A stretch of 34,025 nucleotides of DNA from an uncultured Prevotellamassilia sp. (GTDB lineage Bacteria; Bacteroidota; Bacteroidia; Bacteroidales; Bacteroidaceae). Where the stretch lies: contig CAKQOG010000027.1 in the NCBI GenBank assembly GCA_934255485.1, forward strand, positions 1-34,025, in the 5' to 3' direction. The notes under the pieces were generated by a model. The model ran no database searches. It saw nothing but the letters and a program-made list of their open reading frames with translations, and was not told where the DNA came from. This document shows, piece after piece, positions 8,463-15,999 of the stretch. A program made the translations under genes and the position numbers. Each line of letters opens with the position of its first letter. Positions within the stretch are counted from its first letter, which is position 1.

Positions 8463-9257
8463 CTATACCGACACCTTAGCCGATATATGTGGCCAGGGGT
8501 TATAATCTTGTAGTTCAAAGTCTTCGTAACGGAAGTCGAATAGGTTTTTAACATCAGGATTGAGCACCATTTTGGGCAAGGGGCGTGGCGTACGCGTGAG
8601 CTGTAATTTAGCCTGTTCTATGTGGTTCAGATAGATGTGAGTATCGCCCGTAGTATGCACAAAGTCGCCAGCCTTAAGTCCAGTTACTTGCGCCATCATC
8701 TGTAAGAGTAAGGCATAACTTGCAATGTTGAATGGAACGCCTAAAAACGTGTCAGCAGAACGTTGGTAAAGTTGTAATGACAAGCGTCCTTCAGCCACAT
8801 AGAATTGAAAGAGCAGATGGCATGGTGGCAAATTCATCTTGCCAAGGTCTGCCACATTCCATGCCGAAACAATCATTCGACGCGAATCGGGTTGCTCCTT
8901 AATTTGCTTGACAACCTCGCTTATTTGGTCGATGTGTCCACCATCATAGTCGGGCCATGAGCGCCATTGATAGCCATAGATATGACCTAAATCGCCATTT
9001 TCGTCTGCCCATTCGTTCCATATACGCACCCCATTATCTTGCAAATAATGCACATTGGAGTCGCCTTTCAAAAACCACAATAGCTCATAAATAATTGATT
9101 TTAAATGCAGTTTTTTTGTTGTAAGCAATGGAAATCCATCTTCGAGGTTAAAGCGCATTTGATGTCCAAAGATACTCTTGGTGCCCGTTCCTGTGCGGTC
9201 TGACTTTGTCACACCATCGTCGAGGATATGTTGCAGAAGGTCGAGATATTGTTTCAT
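8463..9257 (-). CDS. thyA: Thymidylate synthase
   Basis: ThyA converts dUMP to dTMP with 5,10-methylene-THF and leaves dihydrofolate. At 264 aa it has the same length as E. coli ThyA. The catalytic cysteine is C146 in NLPPCHLLFQ, followed by the substrate motif QRSADTFLGVPFNIASYALL and the HTTGDTHIYLNH segment. The N-terminus MKQYLDLLQHILDDGVTKSD has the family start. In many Bacteroidetes thyA is followed by a dihydrofolate reductase gene; here it is followed by the rsmF-like gene, and no folA is seen in the window. Confidence 0.98.
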   Translation of the reverse strand: MKQYLDLLQHILDDGVTKSDRTGTGTKSIFGHQMRFNLEDGFPLLTTKKLHLKSIIYELLWFLKGDSNVHYLQDNGVRIWNEWADENGDLGHIYGYQWRSWPDYDGGHIDQISEVVKQIKEQPDSRRMIVSAWNVADLGKMNLPPCHLLFQFYVAEGRLSLQLYQRSADTFLGVPFNIASYALLLQMMAQVTGLKAGDFVHTTGDTHIYLNHIEQAKLQLTRTPRPLPKMVLNPDVKNLFDFRYEDFELQDYNPWPHISAKVSV

Positions 9258-9296
9258 TCTAACTGATATTACGTGATGAGTGAATAAGGCGGTTGT

Positions 9297-9965
9297 TTAA
9301 AACACCGTCCACAATTTATTACCCTCTGGATAGGGGGCATCAACAGCAATTTGCTTATGGCTCACAGGATGTTCAAATTCAATGTGGCGTGCATGCAAAC
9401 AGATTGATCCATCGGGATTAGAGCGTGGTGCGCCATACTTAAGATCGCCTTTTATAACGCAGTGTATTGCTGCCAACTGACAACGGATTTGGTGGTGACG
9501 ACCAGTGTGAAGATGCACTTCAAGCAGATGATAACGATCTGATGATGAGAGCAAACGATAGTCAAGTGTAGCTTTCTTAGCCCCTGGCACCTCATGAGAG
9601 TGGGTATACGATTTGTTTTGGCGTTCGTTGCGTGTTATCCAATGCGTAAGCGTTGCACTTGGTTGTTTTGGGGCAGCACACACTATGGCATGGTAGGTTT
9701 TTCGTATTTTACCTCCCACCCTAAACATTTCGTTGAGTCGAGCCAAGGCCTTGCTTGTCCGTGCAAACACAACAACGCCACTTACGGGGCGATCGAGTCT
9801 ATGCACCACACCTAAAAACACCTCACCTGGTTTGTTGTACTTTGTTTTTATGTATGCTTTCACATCGTCGGCAAGCGTGCGGTCGCCAGTTTTATCGCCT
9901 TGCACTATTTCGCCAGGTTGCTTATTAACGATGATGATGTGGTTGTCTTCGTAAAGTATTGTCAT
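9297..9965 (-). CDS. RluA-family 23S rRNA/tRNA pseudouridine synthase
   Basis: With the start at 9965 the protein has 222 aa. It has the RluA signature HRLDRPVSGVVVFARTSKAL at 55-74 (catalytic aspartate D58) and the RNA-binding motif LHTGRHHQIRCQLA. There is no N-terminal S4 domain, which is common for short Bacteroidetes members. The frame is open to 10025, but those 20 residues run through a perfect hairpin, and MTILYEDNHIIIVNKQPGEI is the usual family start. It begins a same-strand run with thyA (39 bp) and the rsmF-like gene. The modified uridine cannot be told from the sequence. Confidence 0.93.
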   Translation of the reverse strand: MTILYEDNHIIIVNKQPGEIVQGDKTGDRTLADDVKAYIKTKYNKPGEVFLGVVHRLDRPVSGVVVFARTSKALARLNEMFRVGGKIRKTYHAIVCAAPKQPSATLTHWITRNERQNKSYTHSHEVPGAKKATLDYRLLSSSDRYHLLEVHLHTGRHHQIRCQLAAIHCVIKGDLKYGAPRSNPDGSICLHARHIEFEHPVSHKQIAVDAPYPEGNKLWTVF

Positions 9966-9982
9966 GGTGATGAGGATAAATA

Positions 9983-10035
9983 TAAGGGTTAAGTGATGCG
10001 CAAAAAAGCATTTGCATGTACTCACTTAACCCTTA
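9983..10035. repeat. 14-bp perfect inverted repeat upstream of the rluA-like gene
   Basis: taagggttaagtga (9983-9996) and tcacttaaccctta (10022-10035) pair perfectly over a 25-nt loop. On the minus strand the loop contains TTTTTT, and the structure ends 17 bp before the ATG at 9965. It lies downstream of fabG (stop at 10118), so it may end or process the fabG transcript, or act as a leader structure for the rluA-thyA-rsmF run. Confidence 0.7.
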
Positions 10036-10117
10036 CTATTCTGTGGTTATAAATAGCAATCAGGCGGTTTAAAGCCAAAGCTATGCTTAGCCTTAAGCCT
10101 TCTGACAGACAAGGCTA

Positions 10118-10864
10118 TTACATGTTCATACCACCATCAACCTGGATAACCTGTCCGCTAACGTAGCTTGACATATCTGAGGCAAGGAAGGTTGCAACAT
10201 CTGCAATATCCTCGGGTTTACCACCACGACGAAGTGGAATAGCTTTCATCCATTCTTTACGAACTTCCTCGCTAAGTTGTGCAGTCATAGCAGTTTCGAT
10301 AAAGCCTGGAGCAATAGCATTGGCACGAATGCCACGGCTACCCATCTCTTGTGCAACACTCTTTGCCAAAGCGATAAGACCAGCCTTTGAAGCTGCATAG
10401 TTGCTCTGTCCTGCATTGCCATGAACGCCTACAACAGATGCCATATTGATGATAGAACCCTTGCGCTGACGCATCATGATTGGAGTACAAGCATGAATAA
10501 AGTTGAAGGCTGACTTCAAGTTTACAGCAATTACAGCATCCCATTGTTGCTCTGTCATGCGGAGCATAAGACCATCTTTGGTGATACCGGCATTATTAAC
10601 CAAGATATCGATAGAGCCAAAGTCTTCGTGGATTTTCTTTACTACTTCGGCAGTATCTTCAAAGCTTGCAGCATTCGATGCATACGCTTCGCACTTCACG
10701 CCAAGCGCAGCAATTTCGTTGCGAGTAGCCTCGCCGTTTTCGTCGATTTTCAAGTCAGTAAACGCAATGTTTGCGCCCTCGGCAGCAAACTTCAAAGCGA
10801 TAGCCTTACCAATGCCACGTGCAGCACCAGTAATCAAGGCTGTTTTTCCTGTTAAAAGTCCCAT
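10118..10864 (-). CDS. fabG: 3-oxoacyl-[acyl-carrier-protein] reductase
   Basis: FabG reduces 3-oxoacyl-ACP with NADPH in fatty-acid elongation. The 248-aa SDR fold has the cofactor motif TGAARGIG (12-19), NNAG (90-93) and the catalytic residues S143, Y156 and K160 (NMASVVGVHGNAGQSNYAAS). The C-terminus SSYVSGQVIQVDGGMNM is characteristic of FabG among SDR proteins. It follows a tetR gene by 53 bp on the same strand. The gap holds a 12-bp palindrome, suggesting that the TetR protein regulates this pair. Confidence 0.96.
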   Translation of the reverse strand: MGLLTGKTALITGAARGIGKAIALKFAAEGANIAFTDLKIDENGEATRNEIAALGVKCEAYASNAASFEDTAEVVKKIHEDFGSIDILVNNAGITKDGLMLRMTEQQWDAVIAVNLKSAFNFIHACTPIMMRQRKGSIINMASVVGVHGNAGQSNYAASKAGLIALAKSVAQEMGSRGIRANAIAPGFIETAMTAQLSEEVRKEWMKAIPLRRGGKPEDIADVATFLASDMSSYVSGQVIQVDGGMNM

Positions 10865-10884
10865 TATAATTGAGTTATAAAAAT

Positions 10885-10896
10885 TTTGTATACAAA
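10885..10896. promoter_or_regulatory. Palindrome TTTGTATACAAA, candidate TetR operator before fabG
   Basis: A perfect 12-bp palindrome flanked by further A/T symmetry lies 20 bp upstream of the fabG ATG and 21 bp after the tetR stop codon. TetR-family operators are short palindromes near the controlled promoter. The link to the adjacent regulator is inferred from position only. Confidence 0.5.
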
Positions 10897-10917
10897 TTTG
10901 TTTAGCGACAATAATGG

Positions 10918-11514
10918 TCAGCTAAGAACCTGTGGCATATTGAGCACTCGTTGCAAAAGATTCTTCACCACGGGATAGGTTTCCTCTTCGGTAAGTCCTT
11001 CGCCCAAGCGGTCGTAGATATAGGGCACTTCGAGTCCCTTTAGCGAATAGTGTATAATGTCTGCCATGAGGTCTACATTCTCAATACGGAAGCGTTTGAG
11101 CTCAACCCCTTCTTGCAGAACCTGTACAAGTATACGATGTTCTTCAATATCAAATTGCTTGCGAACCTTTTCCACCATCCAGATATTCCTAAAGAATTCT
11201 GCTCTTAACGAGCCATTGCGTGCCACGCTATCGCGTATGATGCTTAAGTGAGCGTACACCATATAAAATATTTTCTCTTCAGGCTCAACAGTCATCGATG
11301 CCACTTCATCCATTTTTTCAGATAGGCGGTCGAGTTCCTCCTCTATTACAGCATAATAGATTTCCTCCTTGTTGCGAAAATAAGTATATAAAGTGCGCCG
11401 CCCCTTACCCGAGGCTGCTGCAATGTCGTTCATTGTTGTTGCCTCTAAGCCTTTATGAGCAAATAAGTCGCGTGCAACCTCTATTAGTTTTTGGCGCGTT
11501 TTTGTGATGGACAT
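10918..11514 (-). CDS. TetR/AcrR family regulator upstream of fabG
   Basis: With the start at 11514 the protein has 198 aa. The TetR helix-turn-helix covers about residues 4-50 (QKLIEVARDLFAHKGLEATT, then SGKGRRTLYTYFRNKEEIYY). The rest is a helical ligand-binding domain of unknown specificity. The frame is open to 11562, but a complete TTTG-N19-TAnnTTTG promoter at 11549-11579 puts the transcription start near 11541, so the longer reading cannot be translated in full. Its place just before fabG suggests a fatty-acid-responsive repressor, by analogy with FabR-like and FadR-like TetR proteins; that is inference. Confidence 0.9.
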   Translation of the reverse strand: MSITKTRQKLIEVARDLFAHKGLEATTMNDIAAASGKGRRTLYTYFRNKEEIYYAVIEEELDRLSEKMDEVASMTVEPEEKIFYMVYAHLSIIRDSVARNGSLRAEFFRNIWMVEKVRKQFDIEEHRILVQVLQEGVELKRFRIENVDLMADIIHYSLKGLEVPYIYDRLGEGLTEEETYPVVKNLLQRVLNMPQVLS

Positions 11515-11548
11515 AGTTTTTAATTTACACAATTCTGCTTTCAGTGTG

Positions 11549-11579
11549 CAAAGATAGTGCAAGGTGAGAGAAGAGCAAA
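11549..11579 (-). promoter_or_regulatory. Bacteroidetes-type promoter of the tetR-fabG pair
   Basis: On the minus strand TTTG (11576-11579), a 19-nt spacer and TATCTTTG (11549-11556) match TTTG-N19/21-TAnnTTTG exactly. The predicted leader is about 28 nt. Confidence 0.75.
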
Positions 11580-11798
11580 AAAGAAAACAAACTTTTTGGT
11601 TTCTTTTTTACTTTTCCGAACCGAAAAAGCCATTAAGAAAAATGGCTCAGTTGCAATTCCTAACAAGCCATATTTCTTTCGTTTGCAAAGAAACAAATCA
11701 ATTGAGGGATTTTCCCGATTTTTGGAGCATTTTACATAAATACTTGATTATCAACAAGATACAGTATTTTTCATAAGCTCACCATACTTGCACAACCT

Positions 11799-12035
11799 AC
11801 AAGGATACGTATTCTTGTGCCTCAATAACACGTTTGTTAGCACCTAAGGATACGCATTCTTGCATCACAAGGATACGCATCCTTGCATCGTTATAACACG
11901 TTTGTTGCATACAAATCATGTCTATGTATACTTTTAATAGACACTGCTATGCTATTTATTGCAAAAATACATCAATTTTATTAACATTTCATTTCTATTT
12001 CGCAAGTTCAAAATGTCAATAAATGTTCACAAATT
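11799..12035 (+). repeat. Dispersed intergenic element, copy A (triple palindrome plus 29-nt block)
   Basis: This lies in a gene-free stretch (11,580-12,054). Three 20-nt palindromic units, P1 11799-11818 (acaaggatacgtattcttgt), P2 11844-11863 and P3 11867-11886, are arranged with a linker 11824-11843 (aataacacgtttgttagcac). The linker core recurs at 11892-11910. A 29-nt block at 12007-12035 has an exact reverse-complement copy at 30804-30832. The arrangement is repeated in reverse orientation at 30804-31009. Upstream, 11,577-11,609 holds an A/T hairpin (10 bp) next to the tetR promoter; 11,610-11,798 shows only short A/T-rich repeats. No coding potential is seen. Confidence 0.8.
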
Positions 12036-12054
12036 GCAGCTGATTGCTGTATGA

Positions 12055-13383
12055 TTATAGTGTAGGTTTATCCTTATTATCTGTAGTAACACTATCTGTG
12101 TGGGAAGACTTGTTTGCGGTTTTTGCAGTTGGCTTATCAACATACACCCCCGCAGCTTTTTCAACCGCAATAGTTTCATCGTCGAGTTGATCGTAGTTGG
12201 CTAATGCCTCTTGCTGTGAGTCTTGGTGTGTGCCACTATTATCATTTACTACATATCGGCGATAATAAGATATACACAGCGTAGTTACTGGGAGTGCCAA
12301 TATCAGCCCGACTATACCAAAAGCATAGCCCCAAACAGAGAGCGAGAGCAGAATAATGGCAGGTGGAAGCCCCATAATTTTGCCCATAATGCGTGGGGTA
12401 AAAATGGTATCTTGCAACACTTGTACTACCAAATAAACGATGATAACAAGGCACAAAAGCCACCAAAAGTTTTCGCCCGTTTCGGCAGCCTTGAGTAATG
12501 CCAACAGAGCTGCAGGAATGATGCCCACCACTTGCAGATAAGGCACAAAACTTATAACCCCTATCAAACACCCCAAGCCTATGGGCACAGGAAAACCAAT
12601 GATGAGAAAACCAACTGAAAACATCACGCAATTGCTCAATGCCACCAATGCTTGACCACGAAAGTAGCCAGCCATGCCATGCTCTATGTCAGCCACAAGT
12701 TGTGCAGCAAAAGCACGTTTTGAACGAGGCACAAAGTTTATCCATCCATTGGCATATTTTTCGTAATCAGTAAGGATAAACAGCAAGTATAGCAAGGCAA
12801 TGAGCGATGCTGCAACATTAATTATCACACCAGCCGTGCTCCAAAGCACATTCCACACTTTGGGCAAAGTGTTTTTTATGTAATCCATCACATCAGATTG
12901 CCGCAACAACTGCTCTATTTTATACTCACTTACATGGTGATGCAAAAAGGTTTGCACAGCAGCGGGAATAGTGGAGTTGTTGGCTCCCCTCTGTAAATAC
13001 GCCAAAGCCACATCCTTGAGATGCACCATTTCGTCTATCATAGGTGGCACTACTATGTAGAAAAAACCTACCAAAATGCCTATCGTAATAATCAAGGTGA
13101 CGATGATAGACAAAATGCGATTGCGAAAATGACAACGGTACTGCAAAAATCTTACAACCGGATAGAGCAAATAGGCCACTACCCATGCTACAAAAAAAGG
13201 AATGAGCACTCCACTCAAAAAATAGAGCAATCCGCCAGCTAATGCAATCAAAAGTAGCGCTATTAAGCCACGTATAAAGCGGTCGAAAGTGATGGGATTT
13301 TTTCCGCCAAACTTAAATGTAGAGCCTGCAGCTAATGACTCTTCTGCCCCTTGAGTTTGCCGCGTTTCTGTATTTCTGTTCAT
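12055..13383 (-). CDS. AI-2E/PerM family transporter
   Basis: The 442-aa membrane protein starts with a hydrophilic N-terminus of about 35 residues. It then has two closely spaced membrane segments (LIALLLIALAGGLLYFLSGV and LIPFFVAWVVAYLLYP), a periplasmic or cytoplasmic loop, and a C-terminal cluster of about five segments. The family signature VGIIPAALLALLKA and the conserved PRIMGKIMGLPPAIILLSL region are visible. The last 70 or so residues are a polar tail rich in Asp, Thr and Lys. Named members include E. coli PerM and TqsA (putative AI-2 exporter); the substrate here is unknown. It is divergent from rsmI. Confidence 0.9.
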   Translation of the reverse strand: MNRNTETRQTQGAEESLAAGSTFKFGGKNPITFDRFIRGLIALLLIALAGGLLYFLSGVLIPFFVAWVVAYLLYPVVRFLQYRCHFRNRILSIIVTLIITIGILVGFFYIVVPPMIDEMVHLKDVALAYLQRGANNSTIPAAVQTFLHHHVSEYKIEQLLRQSDVMDYIKNTLPKVWNVLWSTAGVIINVAASLIALLYLLFILTDYEKYANGWINFVPRSKRAFAAQLVADIEHGMAGYFRGQALVALSNCVMFSVGFLIIGFPVPIGLGCLIGVISFVPYLQVVGIIPAALLALLKAAETGENFWWLLCLVIIVYLVVQVLQDTIFTPRIMGKIMGLPPAIILLSLSVWGYAFGIVGLILALPVTTLCISYYRRYVVNDNSGTHQDSQQEALANYDQLDDETIAVEKAAGVYVDKPTAKTANKSSHTDSVTTDNKDKPTL

Positions 13384-13422
13384 ATATGTCTAAAATTCGT
13401 GAATATGATGTTGTTTTAAAAG

Positions 13423-13430
13423 CAAATTTA
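13423..13430 (-). promoter_or_regulatory. Candidate -7 element of the AI-2E family gene
   Basis: The minus strand reads TAAATTTG (TAnnTTTG), 40 bp before the start codon at 13383. No exact -33 TTTG lies at the right distance. It is back to back with the rsmI promoter. Confidence 0.45.
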
Positions 13431-13471
13431 TCTATTCTATTTTAAAAATGCTTGAAAAGCATAGCTTTTTG

Positions 13472-13502
13472 TTTGTTCTATCTCAAATAAGCTATATATT
13501 TG
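13472..13502 (+). promoter_or_regulatory. Promoter of rsmI, adjoining the start codon
   Basis: TTTG (13472-13475), a 19-nt spacer and TATATTTG (13495-13502) match the Bacteroidetes consensus exactly. The -7 box ends only 4 nt before the rsmI ATG at 13507, so transcription should start at or next to the initiation codon. Confidence 0.75.
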
Positions 13503-13506
13503 CACC

Positions 13507-14205
13507 ATGGGAACACTATATTTAGTGCCTACACCAGTGGGCAACCTTGAGGATATTACACTCAGAGCATTGCGCATTCTGAAAGAGGTAGACGTTATCT
13601 TAGCAGAAGATACACGCACATCGGGCATACTGCTCAAACACTTTGAAATTAAGAACCAATTGGTTTCGCATCATAAATTTAACGAACACCAAACCGCCGA
13701 CGCCTTTGCCGCACGCATGGCTGCTGGCGAGACAATGGCACTGATATCTGACGCTGGCACACCTGCTATATCAGACCCTGGCTTTATGCTTGTTAGAGCA
13801 TGTGTTGCACGCGATGTTGTCGTTCAATGTCTGCCAGGTGCTACTGCCTTTGTGCCCGCATTGGTAGCTTCGGGATTGCCTTGTGAGCGCTTTACATTCG
13901 AGGGCTTTTTGCCTCAAAAGAAAGGCAGAGCCACCCGACTAAACACCTTGAAAGAGGAGCCAAGAACGATGATTTTTTACGAATCTCCCTATCGAGTAGT
14001 GAAAACACTTACGCAATTTATCGACACCTTTGGGGCTGAAAGACGATGCTCTGCATGCCGTGAAATATCTAAAATTCACGAAGAAAGCGTGAGAGGAAGC
14101 CTTGCCGAAGTGCTTGAACACTTTAAGGAGACCGAACCTCGAGGCGAATTTGTAATAATCGTTGAGGGCTTTGATGCTCCTAAAAAAAATAATAAAAGCA
14201 AATAG
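13507..14205 (+). CDS. rsmI: 16S rRNA (cytidine(1402)-2'-O)-methyltransferase
   Basis: RsmI methylates the 2'-OH of C1402 in 16S rRNA using SAM. The 232-aa protein has the start GTLYLVPTPVGNLEDITLRA, the AEDTRTSGILLKHF motif and the tetrapyrrole-methylase-like SAM motif LISDAGTPAISDPG. The C-terminal REISKIHEE and EPRGEFVIIVEG segments are also family marks. The start is fixed by the conserved N-terminus, yet the promoter -7 box ends 4 nt before it, so the mRNA is probably leaderless. The two lipoprotein genes that follow on the same strand may or may not share the transcript (94-bp gap). Confidence 0.96.
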   Translation: MGTLYLVPTPVGNLEDITLRALRILKEVDVILAEDTRTSGILLKHFEIKNQLVSHHKFNEHQTADAFAARMAAGETMALISDAGTPAISDPGFMLVRACVARDVVVQCLPGATAFVPALVASGLPCERFTFEGFLPQKKGRATRLNTLKEEPRTMIFYESPYRVVKTLTQFIDTFGAERRCSACREISKIHEESVRGSLAEVLEHFKETEPRGEFVIIVEGFDAPKKNNKSK

Positions 14206-14299
14206 TTAAACTTTTGGATGGCAATGGTGTCTATCTATATAAATACAGACAAACATGGGCTACCATCCTCTATTTATAACTTATACAGAACGCACAACT

Positions 14300-15181
14300 A
14301 TGAAACAATTTATCTTGCTACTTACCGCTATCTGCACCCTATCGTTTGCCACATCGTGCAGCACAAAGAAAGAAAAAGAACAAGAGAATAAGGACATGAG
14401 TTCGGCCACTATCGACTCGCTCAGACAAGCACTTACACAGTCGCAAAACGAGTCGAGCGATATGATTGAAACCTTATCACAAATACAAGACGGCTTTGAC
14501 AAAATAAATGAGGCCGAAGGAATTGTGAATGTTGAAAGCCGACAAGGAGAAAGAGGAAACAAGCAACGCATCCTTGACAACATGGCACTCATTCAGAACA
14601 AACTCAAGCTCAACCGGGAACTTATTGCCAACCTACAACAACAACTGCGCTCCTCAAACCAAAGCGATGTCCGCACCAAGGCTAAACTCGAAGAGATGGT
14701 AGCAAACTATACCAAACAACTCGACGATAAAAACAAGGAGATTGAGGAGCTACGTGAGCAATTGGCACAAAAGGATATCAAGATTGCTGAACAGGGCGAA
14801 CAAATTAATTCGCTCAACAACAACGTGAACGATTTGACACAAAAAAACGAAGAGAAGGCTAAAACCGTTGCTGCTCAAGACATTGAACTCAACACAGCCT
14901 ACTACGTGTTTGGCACCTACCGCGAACTACGCGAACAACGCATCTTGAAACGTAAGGATGTGCTCAAAGGCAATGATTTCAACAAAGACTATTTTACGCG
15001 TATTGACTTGCGTGTAACAAAAACAATCAAGCTCTACTCTAAGAGCGCCAAACTCATGACTAATCACCCTGCTGGTTCTTACTCGCTCGACAAGGATGCA
15101 CAGGGACAATATACACTGCGCATTACCAATCCTAAAACGTTTTGGAGCGTAAGCAAATATTTGGTTATCGTTGTAAAATAA
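14300..15181 (+). CDS. Coiled-coil lipoprotein, Cbp1-like
   Basis: The 293-aa reading starts with MKQFILLLTAICTLSFATSC, a lipoprotein signal with a loose lipobox (ATSC). A long charged helical region (about 45-195; e.g. NKEIEELREQLAQKDIKIAE) predicts a coiled coil. The C-terminal domain of about 90 residues (YYVFGTYRELREQ...SYSLDKDAQGQYTLRITNP) is conserved in Bacteroidetes. Proteins of this build are, as I recall, annotated as Cbp1-family collagen-binding adhesins; I hold that at moderate confidence. A DSL tripeptide near residue 40 fits the Bacteroides O-glycosylation motif D-S/T-hydrophobic. The frame opens at 14255, but only the later ATG gives a signal peptide. Confidence 0.8.
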   Translation: MKQFILLLTAICTLSFATSCSTKKEKEQENKDMSSATIDSLRQALTQSQNESSDMIETLSQIQDGFDKINEAEGIVNVESRQGERGNKQRILDNMALIQNKLKLNRELIANLQQQLRSSNQSDVRTKAKLEEMVANYTKQLDDKNKEIEELREQLAQKDIKIAEQGEQINSLNNNVNDLTQKNEEKAKTVAAQDIELNTAYYVFGTYRELREQRILKRKDVLKGNDFNKDYFTRIDLRVTKTIKLYSKSAKLMTNHPAGSYSLDKDAQGQYTLRITNPKTFWSVSKYLVIVVK

Positions 15182-15193
15182 GCAACCAAAATA

Positions 15194-15892
15194 ATGAAAC
15201 TTAACTACGTTTCAGTTTTACTCATAAGTTGCAGCATGACACTTTCATCATGCTGCAATAGCCAGTTTAACACCATACTCTCAAGCAGTTCGGTTGGCGG
15301 AATGTTTGGCTCAAGCATTGGAGGAATTATCAACGGACCAAGAGGAGCCGACAAGGGAACCATTGCTGGTATGGTAATTGGTGGTGCTATTGGGGCTGCT
15401 GTTACTACGCACAACAATGCAAAGAAACAACACTCAAGCACTAATCAGCAAAGTACAACGAGAAACAGCAACGACGACGTGTACGACTACGACAACAGCA
15501 ACGTGCAGTTTGACACTTACAACAGTGATACGTATAAAAAAGTAGCTGCTGCTGCAACTTCAGACCTTGCTTGTTTAGAAGTAACCAACGTTAAGTTTTT
15601 AGACGCTAACAACAACCGCAAACTCGACAACGATGAGAAAGCATTCATCGTGTTCGACATATACAATCGTAGCAACAAAACGCTCTACGACGTAACCCCT
15701 AACATTACTTGCAACAGCTCGAGGGTGGCAATCTCGTCGGCAGCATCGGTGGCAAGCGTATTGCCAGGGCAAGGAATAAGATATAAAGCAACCATTGTTC
15801 CTATTAAAAAACTTAAGGAACGACCGCTGCAATTCACCATATCTTTTGGATCGGGTAAACAACGAGTTGTGGCAAAAACGTTTAGCATTTAA
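15194..15892 (+). CDS. Lipoprotein with glycine-zipper segment, function unknown
   Basis: The 232-aa protein has a lipoprotein signal (MKLNYVSVLLISCSMTLSSC, lipobox LSSC). A glycine-zipper region (about 34-70; GGMFGSSIGGIINGPRGADK, then GTIAGMVIGGAIGAAV) follows. Next comes an Asn/Ser/Asp-rich linker and a C-terminal beta-rich domain (about 125-232; LEVTNVKFLDANNNRKLDND, ...ITCNSSRVAISS) that looks like an Ig/CARDB-type fold. It starts 12 bp after the preceding lipoprotein gene, so the two are probably cotranscribed and act at the outer membrane. I do not recognise a named family. Confidence 0.75.
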   Translation: MKLNYVSVLLISCSMTLSSCCNSQFNTILSSSSVGGMFGSSIGGIINGPRGADKGTIAGMVIGGAIGAAVTTHNNAKKQHSSTNQQSTTRNSNDDVYDYDNSNVQFDTYNSDTYKKVAAAATSDLACLEVTNVKFLDANNNRKLDNDEKAFIVFDIYNRSNKTLYDVTPNITCNSSRVAISSAASVASVLPGQGIRYKATIVPIKKLKERPLQFTISFGSGKQRVVAKTFSI

Positions 15893-15972
15893 AATGACAG
15901 ATAGGCGCTTTTTTTAGAGCTATTCTTAACAAACATTACATACAATTATTCAAAAATAAAATGAAGATAATC

Positions 15973-15986
15973 CCCCTTTAAAGGGG
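15973..15986. repeat. 14-bp perfect palindrome CCCCTTTAAAGGGG
   Basis: A GC-capped palindrome without a loop lies 13 bp upstream of the ATG at 16000 in otherwise very AT-rich DNA. It could be a regulator binding site for the small membrane protein and the efflux genes that follow. No canonical -33/-7 promoter was found in 15,893-15,999. Confidence 0.55.
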
Positions 15987-15999
15987 AATAAATAATAAT

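Noticed and set aside
11799..11910. CRISPR array as an explanation of the repeated units
   Set aside because: The units are palindromes with spacers of 0-25 nt and only three copies; there are no unique 30-nt spacers and no cas genes.
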